Source: CAMTVQ01 sp947085255
GTDB taxonomy: Bacteria > Bacteroidota > Bacteroidia > Sphingobacteriales > Sphingobacteriaceae
Reading direction: 5' to 3'
Length of the DNA: 64,000 nt
NCBI GenBank assembly: GCA_947085255.1
Contig: CAMTVQ010000005.1
Coordinates: 124,001-188,000 of the forward strand
Both the position numbers and the translations under genes were made by a program. Numbering within the stretch: position 1 is the stretch's first letter; each line of letters begins with the position of its first letter. The notes below the pieces were generated by a model that was given only the letters and a program-made list of their open reading frames with translations, was not told the DNA's origin and did no database searches. Below, one piece after another: positions 27,187-35,181 of the stretch.

Positions 27187-28154
27187 TAGTTAAATAATAG
27201 TTTTTGTAACATAGGTATCCCGCCCAATGTAAGGTACATGGCAATGGTCCATATGGCAGAAGTTAATTCGATACTTTTTGATAATCGCTCCGTTTTCTGC
27301 TTTAAAAATAAAAGGGCAGGAATAGAACAGAGCACAAATACAACTCCAAGAATACTAAAAGCGATTGTTCCATAACCTGCATAGTAGGATGCTGCAATGC
27401 TTAAGCAAAATGTACCAAATAATACGGCAATCCATAGCGTAATTGCTTTGTTTGCACCCAGCATAGTGGTGTAGGTAAGCACGCCAACTGCTTCTTTTTC
27501 AGGAACACGAATTTTTCTTCCTATTTCCAATACGATACCATTCATGTAGGAAACGGCAAAGAAAAAAAGCAACCCCATTGGTGCAGCAACGCCTTCTAAT
27601 AGCCAATCTAATCCACTTGCATAAATATCAATTAAGGGAATGATAAACATGTGTGAGGTAACGTACCAAAATTGATGTTTCTTTAACCAATTAGCTACAA
27701 AAAACTCTTTCCCCATTAAGGAAAGATAAACAATGATAATGGTATAGATAATCAACATTTTTGGGAAGAAATAGAGATTAATCCCTACCTGTAGTATTGC
27801 CAACACAATACCTATTTGCATAAGTTCTTTTAAACTTATTAGTCCCCTGGGTACAGGCAGTTTTTTTCGGTATAGAGCATCATCTGCAGCATCTTTAAAT
27901 TCATCAAAAATGCGTACCAATATAAAAAGAGAAATGGTTGTAAATATGCCTACAAAATAGGTTTGCCAACTCACAAATCCCTCCACTCCTCTACAAATGA
28001 GAGAATAGGAAATAGCCGAAAAACTAAATGAAGCAACTAAAAGTCCATGGCCGATAATTGGGAAGCGCTCCTTTTGATAGATAAAAAGGCGCTTTAAAAA
28101 TGAAGCATTATTTTCTTCTGGCTTACTAAATTCGTTTTGTTGTGCTGTTCTCAC
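27186..28154 (-). CDS. UbiA-type polyprenyl transferase
   Basis: 322 residues, eight or nine hydrophobic segments. The first Asp-rich motif is RIFDEFKDAADD (about 80-91); the second is replaced by VLEIGRKIRVPEKEAVGVLTY (about 210-230), a form seen in some UbiA-like proteins with EIGRKIR before the acidic residues. UbiA enzymes join a prenyl diphosphate to an aromatic or polar acceptor in the membrane; neither substrate can be read here. It overlaps HMG-CoA reductase by 4 bases and the dikinase by 1 base. Confidence 0.82.
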   Translation of the reverse strand: MRTAQQNEFSKPEENNASFLKRLFIYQKERFPIIGHGLLVASFSFSAISYSLICRGVEGFVSWQTYFVGIFTTISLFILVRIFDEFKDAADDALYRKKLPVPRGLISLKELMQIGIVLAILQVGINLYFFPKMLIIYTIIIVYLSLMGKEFFVANWLKKHQFWYVTSHMFIIPLIDIYASGLDWLLEGVAAPMGLLFFFAVSYMNGIVLEIGRKIRVPEKEAVGVLTYTTMLGANKAITLWIAVLFGTFCLSIAASYYAGYGTIAFSILGVVFVLCSIPALLFLKQKTERLSKSIELTSAIWTIAMYLTLGGIPMLQKLLFN

Positions 28155-29161
28155 AGGTTAGTTTTTCTCCCGAATTTTTTATGAGCAGATGAAAAATGAC
28201 CAGCTGATAATGCCGCAGCAATAGATAGTTCTCCGGCTAGTACAACGGCTCCACATATTTCTGCAAACTTCTTTACCTTACCTTCACCGTAGCAATCCAT
28301 CAATTCCAAACATTCTCTTTGAGTGGGTAATGAGGTTCCGCCACCTACTGTTCCAACAATAAGATTGGGCAATGTTACACTTGCATATAATGAACCATCT
28401 TTATTAAGTTCCATGCGGGTTATTCCTATTGCTGCTTCGGCAACACAAGCGGCATCTTGTCCTGTTGCTATAAATAATGCTGCTAAACCATTGGCATAGT
28501 GTCCTTGTGCTCCAATGGCTCCGCTCTGAATAATTCCTAAGGTAGACGAACGCCAATATTCGGCCATTGCTTCGGGAGTAGTTTTAAGCACCTCGTTTAC
28601 GATTTTTTCGGGTAGCACAATTTCGGTGGTTACTTTTTTACCACGAACAGAAGTAAAAGAGAGGGCCGTTGCCTTTTTATCACCAGAATAATTGCCTTCT
28701 ATAAACCAAAAAACGGGTTGAATGGGGGCATTTTCTATAATGTACTGGCAAATAGCATCGGTACAAAGTGTTACCATATTTTGCCCCGACGCATCTCCGG
28801 TAAGATACTCGAAAGTTAAAATAAGATGATTGCCTTCTATATTTGTTTTTACATCGGATAGTTTAGCAAAACGGCTGGTTTCTTCAGTTATCATTCTAAA
28901 GGCATCCATTTGTTGTAACACCCAGGTTATAAATAATCCTAAGTCGCCTAAAGTTTCGAATTTAAAAACAGGACTTCGTTGAACTCCTTCTGCCAAGCAA
29001 ATAGATGTTGCTCCACCAGCAAGATAACAAGCTTTTGCCCCGCGGTGGTAGGATGCAACTAATGTCCCTTCGCTTGTGGCAAGTGGAACAAAAAAATCAC
29101 CGTTTGCTGCGGATCCGATTACTCTTACAGGACCAATCACACCTGTGGGAACAAGCGACAT
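28151..29161 (-). CDS. HMG-CoA reductase, catalytic part (class I type), downstream of a frameshift
   Basis: 336 residues from the first in-frame ATG. All four class I catalytic residues are seen: Glu in LATSEGTLVAS, Lys in EGNYSGDKKATA, Asp in ATGQDAACVAE and His in AGHFSSAHKK. GDASGQNM and TVGGGTSLPTQ also match. The enzyme reduces HMG-CoA to mevalonate with NAD(P)H, the entry to isoprenoids. The conserved ENYIG motif lies just upstream in the same frame but has no start codon before it. The preceding frame (29202-29423) joins this one if one A is removed from a six-A run, giving a 423-residue protein. First gene of the operon; overlaps UbiA by 4 bases. Confidence 0.88.
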   Translation of the reverse strand: MSLVPTGVIGPVRVIGSAANGDFFVPLATSEGTLVASYHRGAKACYLAGGATSICLAEGVQRSPVFKFETLGDLGLFITWVLQQMDAFRMITEETSRFAKLSDVKTNIEGNHLILTFEYLTGDASGQNMVTLCTDAICQYIIENAPIQPVFWFIEGNYSGDKKATALSFTSVRGKKVTTEIVLPEKIVNEVLKTTPEAMAEYWRSSTLGIIQSGAIGAQGHYANGLAALFIATGQDAACVAEAAIGITRMELNKDGSLYASVTLPNLIVGTVGGGTSLPTQRECLELMDCYGEGKVKKFAEICGAVVLAGELSIAAALSAGHFSSAHKKFGRKTNL

Positions 29162-29201
29162 ACCAATGTAATTCTCAATATTCCCTTCTAATTGTGTTAA
29201 A

Positions 29202-29423
29202 TCAGAAAATGGTTTTTTGCCAGTAAGTATTTCCGTTTTCTGCTACTAAAAAATCGTTTCTCTTTTTAGTACCATCTTTAGTAACACTTAATTCAATGGG
29301 CAAGCGGTTGGATTCAATAATGTGTAAAGGCTTATTTTTTATATTAGTTAATAGCAAACCAATGCCTTGAAAGGCATGTGGAGTGCAGAATGCTACAGTT
29401 GTTTTTTCAAAAGGTGAAACCAT
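29202..29423 (-). CDS. N-terminal fragment of HMG-CoA reductase, split off by a frameshift
   Basis: 73 residues from ATG 29423 to TGA 29202. Read with one base fewer in the A6 run (T6 at 29213-29218 on the plus strand), the frame continues as WQKPFSDLTQLEGNIENYIG straight into the catalytic part. The whole gene (28151-29423) is 1273 bases, one more than a multiple of three, which fits a single inserted base. The fragment itself has a compact beta-rich look (FCTPHAFQGIGLLL, SNRLPIELSVTKDG). Either a real mutation, a sequencing or assembly error in a homopolymer, or a programmed shift. Confidence 0.65.
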   Translation of the reverse strand: MVSPFEKTTVAFCTPHAFQGIGLLLTNIKNKPLHIIESNRLPIELSVTKDGTKKRNDFLVAENGNTYWQKTIF

Positions 29424-29472
29424 ATAATTAGTAGATTAATGGGTTGATAGAGTTAAAATGAAGTATTACTTT

Positions 29473-30903
29473 TTAACTATCAGTTTTGACGCTAAACCTG
29501 TTCTTAAATACATAATACACTGGAATACCTAATCCTACCAAAATAAAGCCAGGCCAAGAGTTCTCGGGGCGATAAATCAATAATATCAAGCAAAAGGCAG
29601 AAGCCAGTAAAATATACAAGGCAGGCAATACAGGATAGCCTAGTGCTTTGTACGGACGTGGCATATCTGGCATTTTTTTGCGCAAAATAAATACGCCTAT
29701 AATAGTGAGGATGTAGAAGAAGATTACGGCAAACATTACATAGCCCAATAAATCGCCATAGGTGCCAGATAGGCATAATAAAGAAGCCCAAATGCACTGA
29801 AACCACAACGCTACAGAAGGTACTCCTTTTTCATTTAGTTTACTCATCTTGCCAAAAAAGGAACCGTCTTTTGCCATGGCATAATACACACGGGCACCCG
29901 ATAAAATGCAGCCGTTGTTGCATCCAAAAGTCGAAATCATAATGAGTACAGCTATAGCAAGTGTGGCTCCTGTGCCTCCAATAGCTTGTGCTGCGGTTAC
30001 TGCTACACGATCGTTAGCCGATGTTTGTATAGCTTCTAATGGCAATACCATTAAATACACCATGTTTACCAATATGTAAATCAGGGTAACTAAACCTGTG
30101 CCTATGGCTAAACTACGTACCAAAGTTTTGGTAGGGTTTTGCACTTCATCACCCGAAAAACTAATGTTGTTCCAAGCATCGCTGCTAAACAACGAACCTA
30201 TCATGGCTATGCCAATAGCTATTACAATACCCATGCCGCTGATGGATTCGATAGCACTAACCGCACCGTTTTCTACAGTTACTGTTTTGGCATCCCACAT
30301 GTTGCTAAAGTTGGCTGAAATGGCTTCGTGATTGGTGCCAATGAATAAGCCTAATATAATAAGCGCAAAAAGAGCAATGATTTTGGTGCTACCAAAAATG
30401 TTCTGAATAAGCTTGCCGTTTTTTACTCCTCGTGTATTAATATAGGTGAGCAGTACAATAGAGAGTATGCCTAGTAATTGTACGGAGGAGAGTTTAATAA
30501 AACCCAAATCTAACAAGATGTTGGTTTCGCTAAACCAAGGGATAAGTACACCGGTAAAACGGGCAAAAGCTACACCTACCGCGGCGATGGTACCTGTTTG
30601 GATTACCAAAAAAAGAGTCCAGCCATATAAAAAAGATACTAAGGGATTGTACGCTTCGCGCAGATATACATATTGCCCACCTGCTTTGGGCATCATGCCA
30701 GCCAATTCGGCATAGCTTAAGGCACCAATCATGGTAATGAGCCCACTGATTAGCCAAACCACCAAAGTATAGCCCGGTGAGCCTACAGTACGCGCAATAT
30801 CTGCTGTTACGATAAAAATTCCGGAACCTATCATGGTACCGGCTACGAGCATTACAGCATCGAATAGATTGATTTCGCGTTTAAATCCTGTGGAATTACT
30901 CAT
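29473..30903 (-). CDS. APC superfamily amino acid permease
   Basis: 476 residues with about twelve hydrophobic segments. The consensus in the first helix is GTMIGSGIFIV (about 18-28), and SYAELAGMMPKAGGQYVYLREAYNP (in helix 2-3) is the usual APC substrate region; FSSDAWNNISFSGDEVQNP lies in the helix 6-7 loop. The protein is most like the LAT/SteT-type exchangers of Bacteroidota. Substrate not identifiable. Not obviously in an operon; a 27-base inverted repeat lies 63 bases upstream of its start. Confidence 0.9.
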   Translation of the reverse strand: MSNSTGFKREINLFDAVMLVAGTMIGSGIFIVTADIARTVGSPGYTLVVWLISGLITMIGALSYAELAGMMPKAGGQYVYLREAYNPLVSFLYGWTLFLVIQTGTIAAVGVAFARFTGVLIPWFSETNILLDLGFIKLSSVQLLGILSIVLLTYINTRGVKNGKLIQNIFGSTKIIALFALIILGLFIGTNHEAISANFSNMWDAKTVTVENGAVSAIESISGMGIVIAIGIAMIGSLFSSDAWNNISFSGDEVQNPTKTLVRSLAIGTGLVTLIYILVNMVYLMVLPLEAIQTSANDRVAVTAAQAIGGTGATLAIAVLIMISTFGCNNGCILSGARVYYAMAKDGSFFGKMSKLNEKGVPSVALWFQCIWASLLCLSGTYGDLLGYVMFAVIFFYILTIIGVFILRKKMPDMPRPYKALGYPVLPALYILLASAFCLILLIYRPENSWPGFILVGLGIPVYYVFKNRFSVKTDS

Positions 30904-30965
30904 GGTTTATGGAGTTTGAATTGCAATATCGAAAAATAAACTAATAATCAATATACATTGAGGTA

Positions 30966-31033
30966 TGTCATTCCGAGCATAGCGAGGAATCTACTATCAC
31001 TGAAACAGATTCCTCGCTATGCTCGGAATGACA
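30966..31033. repeat. 27-base perfect inverted repeat, REP-like hairpin
   Basis: Arm 30966-30992 (begins TGTCATTCCGAGC) and arm 31007-31033 are perfect reverse complements with a 14-base loop. The motif GTCATTCCGAGC..AGCGAGGAATCT resembles a widespread intergenic palindromic repeat in Bacteroidota and other bacteria. No poly-T tail, so it is more likely a dispersed repeat than a terminator. Confidence 0.75.
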
Positions 31034-31053
31034 AGAAGGGGGTGTTCGGGTGC

Positions 31054-32391
31054 TTAATTGGCGTCTTCGCTAAGAAGAAATTGCTCATCATCTTCCAATA
31101 AATTCTTGTCTAAGCTTTTTTCGGCTTTAGCGCCCAATTTTTTGATGCGTTCGGCTCTGCCTACCAAATTGCCACTACCTGTGCTTAGTTTTTTCATCGC
31201 TTCTTCATAAGCCTCGTTGCTACGGGTGATGCTGCCGCCTATTTTCTTTAAGTCGTCAATAAAACCTACAAATTTGTCGTATAGCGCACCGCTTTGTTTA
31301 GCAATTTCTACTGCATATTTATTCTGACGCTCTTGTTTCCAAATGGAGGCCACCGTTTTTAACGATGCCAATAATGTAGATGGACTTACAATAACCACTT
31401 TACGCTCCCAAGCATAATTAAATAGGTCTTGGTCTGCTTGTATGGCTAAACTAAATGAAGACTCTATGGGTAAAAATAGCAACACAAAATCGGGAGAGTT
31501 TAAGCTTGGAATGGCTTGGTAATACTTATTGCTTAATCCCTGAATATGATTTTTTATAGAGATCAGGTGTTCTTTTTGGTGCGTTTTGCGGTCGGTTTCA
31601 TCGCTAGAGGAGGTAAAACGCTCGTAGGCAACTAAAGAAACTTTGGCATCTATAATGAGGTGTTTTTCGTCGGGTAATAAAACAACTACATCGGGCTGTA
31701 CGCGCTGCCCTTCCTTATTTTCTAGGCTATACTGCAACTTGTATTCTTCATCTTTTATAAGTCCAGAGCTCTCTAAAATACGCTCCAAGACCACCTCTCC
31801 CCAATTTCCTTGCGCTTTCGAATCGCCTTTTAATGCTAAGGTAAGGTTGTTAGCCTCTTCGCTCATTTTTACGTTTAGCTCTGCCAGTTTTCTTATTTCG
31901 CCTTGTAAAGCAAAGCGCTCTTTTGATTCTTTGTCGTAGGTTTCTTCCACGCGTTTCTCAAATCCTTGTATTTTTTCTCGCAAGGGGTTTAGCAATTCGC
32001 CAATACTTTTTTGGTTGTGCTCGCTAAAATCTTTAGAATTTTGCTTTAAAATATCGTTGGCAATGGCTTTAAACTGGTCGGTAAATTTTTGTTGCAAATC
32101 GGTAATTTCCTGTTTTTGTTCATGTAAGCGGGTGTGCAAGTTTTCGTAATCAGATTCTAAGCGGGCTTTTTCGGCAGTGAGTTTCTCTGTTTTTTGGCGT
32201 TCCTCTTTCAATTCGGTAAAAGTGGCAATCGCAGCCGTTAAGCGTTCTTCTAACTTGGCTTTTTCCAGTTTAATCTGCTCAAATTCCGACAGCAAAACTC
32301 CCGAACCAGCTTTACTAAAAAGTGCTCTTGCTGTAATAAAGGCAGCTCCACCGCCTACTATTAATCCTACGATTAGAGATACCATATCCAT
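31054..32391 (-). CDS. rmuC: DNA recombination protein RmuC
   Basis: 445 residues from ATG 32391. One N-terminal hydrophobic segment (VSLIVGLIVGGGAAF), a long coiled coil (about 35-190) and the RmuC nuclease-like domain: KAQGNWGEVVLERILESSGL, VQPDVVVLLPDEKHLIIDAK (a PD-(D/E)XK-like core) and DFVLLFLPIESSF. RmuC limits inversions at short repeats in E. coli; biochemical role unproved. ATG at 32418 gives nine more residues with no family match, so the ATG directly before the membrane segment is chosen. It reads away from DoxX. Confidence 0.92.
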   Translation of the reverse strand: MDMVSLIVGLIVGGGAAFITARALFSKAGSGVLLSEFEQIKLEKAKLEERLTAAIATFTELKEERQKTEKLTAEKARLESDYENLHTRLHEQKQEITDLQQKFTDQFKAIANDILKQNSKDFSEHNQKSIGELLNPLREKIQGFEKRVEETYDKESKERFALQGEIRKLAELNVKMSEEANNLTLALKGDSKAQGNWGEVVLERILESSGLIKDEEYKLQYSLENKEGQRVQPDVVVLLPDEKHLIIDAKVSLVAYERFTSSSDETDRKTHQKEHLISIKNHIQGLSNKYYQAIPSLNSPDFVLLFLPIESSFSLAIQADQDLFNYAWERKVVIVSPSTLLASLKTVASIWKQERQNKYAVEIAKQSGALYDKFVGFIDDLKKIGGSITRSNEAYEEAMKKLSTGSGNLVGRAERIKKLGAKAEKSLDKNLLEDDEQFLLSEDAN

Positions 32392-32453
32392 GCAGCAAAT
32401 ATCTTTTAATTGTGCCAAAAAATAAACGGTGTGAGTAAGTATTCAAGCATAAA

Positions 32454-32479
32454 AAAACCTGCCCATTTAGGCAGGTTTT
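32454..32479 (-). terminator. Intrinsic terminator of the DoxX gene
   Basis: 10-base stem AAAACCTGCC / GGCAGGTTTT with a 6-base loop (32464-32469). On the minus strand it is followed by a T7 run, so it ends the DoxX transcript 25 bases after its stop codon. Confidence 0.8.
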
Positions 32480-32504
32480 GTGTGTAATAAGAAGTGAGCA
32501 AAAA

Positions 32505-32870
32505 TTAGCTCCAAATAGCTTGGTATTTTTCGCGGTTTTGGTACAACATAAAAAAGTTGATAAGCAATAAAGCAATACCCATACCTGGCATATGTGAAAT
32601 AAGCACTTCAAATAGTACAATGTTTACTACAATAGGCAAAATAAGCAACCATGCCAACGGACGTTTAAAATTGGCTAAAAGCATGGCGCCAGCAACCACT
32701 TCAATTATTTTAATTACCAATAAATACTTGGTGTTGTACAATAGTTCGGTAAAGGTTTTTACATCGCCTTCCAGTGGTGGCGTAGGTATAAAGTTGATAA
32801 AGTAATTAGAGCCAAAAATGAAAAATACGGCTCCAAATAAATAGGTTAAAATTAATGTTACGATTTTCAT
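32505..32870 (-). CDS. DoxX-family membrane protein
   Basis: 121 residues with four hydrophobic segments (about 5-25, 50-67, 72-90 and 95-112). TYLFGAVFFIFGSNYFINFIP and LLVIKIIEVVAGAMLLANFKRPLAWLLI are typical of the DoxX-like family in Bacteroidota. The family name comes from a terminal oxidase subunit, but most members have no known role. The gene stands alone, with a terminator behind it and a small inverted repeat 12 bases before its ATG. Confidence 0.85.
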   Translation of the reverse strand: MKIVTLILTYLFGAVFFIFGSNYFINFIPTPPLEGDVKTFTELLYNTKYLLVIKIIEVVAGAMLLANFKRPLAWLLILPIVVNIVLFEVLISHMPGMGIALLLINFFMLYQNREKYQAIWS

Positions 32871-32881
32871 GATCTTATATT

Positions 32882-32897
32882 TTGGTTAATAAACCAA
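32882..32897. promoter_or_regulatory. Inverted repeat in the DoxX leader, possible operator
   Basis: TTGGTT-AATA-AACCAA, a perfect six-base dyad 12-27 bases before the DoxX start codon. The size and position suit a dimeric repressor site. No regulator gene is adjacent, so the binder is unknown. Confidence 0.35.
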
Positions 32898-32971
32898 TAT
32901 TAAATCAATAAAATAAAAGTAGAAATGTAAAGTTTTGAGGTAGTTGTGAATATCTGTAGCTAAACAGTTGC

Positions 32972-33967
32972 TTAAGCAACTAAAGAGGTGCTGTATTTAT
33001 CTTTCAACTCATCCAAAATAGCGTGTATTTCGGTAATACTGCTGTTGGTTACCAAACGACCGCGGTAGTCTTTTATATTTTCCATACCTCTAAAATAATT
33101 GGTGTAGTGCCTGCGCATTTCAAAAATGCCTTGTTTTTCCCCTTTCCATTCTATCGATTTTTCGAAGTGAGTGCGGCATGCTTCTACACGCTCTTCTGCT
33201 GTGGGTGGGGCAAGGTGCGTTCCAGTAGCATAAAAATGCTTAATTTCTCTAAAAATCCATGGGTAACCAATAGCAGCACGTCCGATCATAATGCCATCTA
33301 CCTCAAACTCCTTTAGCCATGCCATTGCTTTTTCGGGGCTATCGATATCGCCATTACCAAAAATAGGAATGCGCATACGTGGATTTTTCTTAATCTCCCT
33401 AATAAGTGTCCAGTCGGCATGTCCTTTGTACATTTGCGCTCGTGTGCGCCCGTGTATGGTTAATGCTTGTATGCCAACATCTTGTAGGCGCTCAGCTACT
33501 TCTACTACGTTTTTTGTAGAGTCATCCCAGCCTAAACGTGTTTTTACCGTTACGGGTAAATGGGTGGCTTTTACAACGGCAGCAGTCATGCGCACCATTT
33601 TATCAATATCTTGTAATAAACTTGCTCCAGCACCCTTACACGCCACATTCTTTACAGGGCAACCGTAGTTGATGTCCATTAAATCAGGCTCCGCTAAGGT
33701 GGCTATCTCTGTAGCCTCGCGCATGCTATCTATGTTGCTACCAAAAATTTGTATCCCAATTGGGCGTTCGTATTCAAATATGTCAAGTTTCTTACGACTT
33801 TTTGCAGCATCACGAATCAATCCTTCCGAAGAGATAAACTCAGTATACATCATATCCACCCCGCTTTGCTTGCACACATACCTAAAAGGGGGGTCGCTCA
33901 CGTCTTCCATGGGGGCGAGCAAAAGAGGCATTTCGCCTAAATCTATATTTCCTATCTTTACCGACAC
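32972..33967 (-). CDS. dusB: tRNA-dihydrouridine synthase B
   Basis: 331 residues. TIM-barrel FMN enzyme that reduces uridines in the tRNA D-loop. LLAPMEDVSDPPFRYVCKQSG, DINYGCPVKNVACKGAGASLL (with the catalytic Cys) and IFGNGDIDSPEKA with IGRAAIGYPWIF (phosphate site) identify the Dus family and the DusB/Dus subgroup. GTG at 33967 is chosen as start: the ATG at 34015 lies upstream of an exact -7 box, and family members begin close to VKIGNIDL. It is divergent from the CPBP protease gene, with 40 bases between the starts. Confidence 0.92.
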   Translation of the reverse strand: MSVKIGNIDLGEMPLLLAPMEDVSDPPFRYVCKQSGVDMMYTEFISSEGLIRDAAKSRKKLDIFEYERPIGIQIFGSNIDSMREATEIATLAEPDLMDINYGCPVKNVACKGAGASLLQDIDKMVRMTAAVVKATHLPVTVKTRLGWDDSTKNVVEVAERLQDVGIQALTIHGRTRAQMYKGHADWTLIREIKKNPRMRIPIFGNGDIDSPEKAMAWLKEFEVDGIMIGRAAIGYPWIFREIKHFYATGTHLAPPTAEERVEACRTHFEKSIEWKGEKQGIFEMRRHYTNYFRGMENIKDYRGRLVTNSSITEIHAILDELKDKYSTSLVA

Positions 33968-33993
33968 GCTGTATAATCTATATATTCGTACGG

Positions 33994-34001
33994 CAAAAAT
34001 A
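33994..34001 (-). promoter_or_regulatory. -7 box for dusB
   Basis: TATTTTTG on the minus strand, exact TAnnTTTG, 26 bases before the GTG start. A TTTTTTG lies 11 bases upstream of it, closer than the normal -33 spacing. The plus-strand TATATTCG nearby (33981-33988) is a one-mismatch candidate for the divergent CPBP gene. Confidence 0.4.
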
Positions 34002-34007
34002 CACAAT

Positions 34008-34940
34008 ATGTTCAAAAAAGGAGTTTTAGCTGATAAATCGTTTGCTCAAAAGTTGCTGGTTTTGTTGGGGTTAGAATTGATTTTTGTGAGTCTCTCTACT
34101 ATTCTGAGTTTGGCGTTACTGCAACCCTTGTTTGGTATTAGCTCTATGGAACTATCGCAGGTGCTGAGTAGTCCCAAATCATATCCTAATGGCATTGCAG
34201 CACTTAAGTTAGTGCAATGCGTGCAAGCTGCTAGCATATTTTTGGCAGCACCAGTACTGTTTTTACATTTTACCACAACTAATACACGGGTATATTTAGG
34301 ACTTAAAAAGCCTTCACACCGTTCTTTTTTGCCACTTGCACTAATAATAATGCTTGTTGCAGGGCCGCTTATTGGCGGTTTGGTAGTGTGGAACGAACAA
34401 TTGCAATTGCCCCAAGCGCTTGCAGGCATTGAACAATGGATGCGTGCCAGCGAAGCTGCTGCTGAAGCGCTTACTACCGCCTTTTTGCAAACAGATACGG
34501 TGTTGGGCTTGCTTAGTAATTTGCTTATTGTTGCAGTTTTGGCAGGTGTTGGCGAAGAACTCTTATTTCGTGGGGTAATACAGCAATTATTACACGAAAA
34601 AACAGCACAGATTCATACAGCTATACTCATTACAGCTGTTCTTTTTTCGGCGATACACATGCAGTTTTATGGATTTTTTCCGCGCATGATTATGGGCGTA
34701 ATGCTGGGGTATATGTATTACTGGTCGGGTTCGTTGTGGGTGCCTATGCTGGCACACGTGGTAAATAATGGCTTTGCGGTGTTGATGAGCTATTTGTATT
34801 ACAAAAAGATAAGTACGATTAATCCAGATGATGAAACTATTTTTTCGGGTTCGGTAATATTACTCAGTCTATTTGCTGTAATTTTACTTGGGTACTATGC
34901 TTATACAAAACGAGCAATTAGCAGTGTATGGCAAGATTAA
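34008..34940 (+). CDS. CPBP family intramembrane glutamic endopeptidase
   Basis: 310 residues, eight or so hydrophobic segments. The CPBP (Abi/Rce1-like) motifs are EELLFRGVIQQLL (motif 1, Glu-Glu and Arg), then FSAIHMQFYGFFPRMIMG (motif 2, His) and MLAHVVNNG (motif 3, His and Asn). Members cleave prenylated proteins or process peptides; the substrate here is unknown. The frame is open upstream to 33669, but that extra part is antisense to dusB and has no family match, so ATG 34008 is the start. Confidence 0.88.
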   Translation: MFKKGVLADKSFAQKLLVLLGLELIFVSLSTILSLALLQPLFGISSMELSQVLSSPKSYPNGIAALKLVQCVQAASIFLAAPVLFLHFTTTNTRVYLGLKKPSHRSFLPLALIIMLVAGPLIGGLVVWNEQLQLPQALAGIEQWMRASEAAAEALTTAFLQTDTVLGLLSNLLIVAVLAGVGEELLFRGVIQQLLHEKTAQIHTAILITAVLFSAIHMQFYGFFPRMIMGVMLGYMYYWSGSLWVPMLAHVVNNGFAVLMSYLYYKKISTINPDDETIFSGSVILLSLFAVILLGYYAYTKRAISSVWQD

Positions 34941-34974
34941 CGAATAACTTATCCACTAATAGATGAAGTAAGAA

Positions 34975-35181
34975 ATGGAAAAAAACTGGATAAAAATTTA
35001 TACGACATCCTTGCTCACTACTGCCAATTTAGTAATGACCTTGCTGCAAGAGCACGAAATTGAAGTTGTACAACTAAATAAACAAGATTCCTCTTACCTT
35101 CGCTTCGGCGAAATAGAGTTGTATATCCATGAACAACACTTTAAAGAAGCCATAGAAATTATTATTAAAAGTGGTTTATGA
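34975..35181 (+). CDS. DUF2007 family protein
   Basis: 68 residues. KIYTTSLLTTANLVMTLLQEHEIEVVQLNKQDSSY matches the DUF2007 fold, a PII-like ferredoxin domain called a putative signal-transducing protein. Its start is 35 bases after the CPBP stop and its last four bases overlap the cdsA start (ATGA), so it is translated with cdsA. Function unknown. Confidence 0.85.
   Translation: MEKNWIKIYTTSLLTTANLVMTLLQEHEIEVVQLNKQDSSYLRFGEIELYIHEQHFKEAIEIIIKSGL

Noticed and set aside
33669..34007. 113-codon N-terminal extension of the CPBP protease frame
   Set aside because: Antisense to dusB and with no similarity to the CPBP family; the ATG at 34008 directly precedes the first membrane helix.
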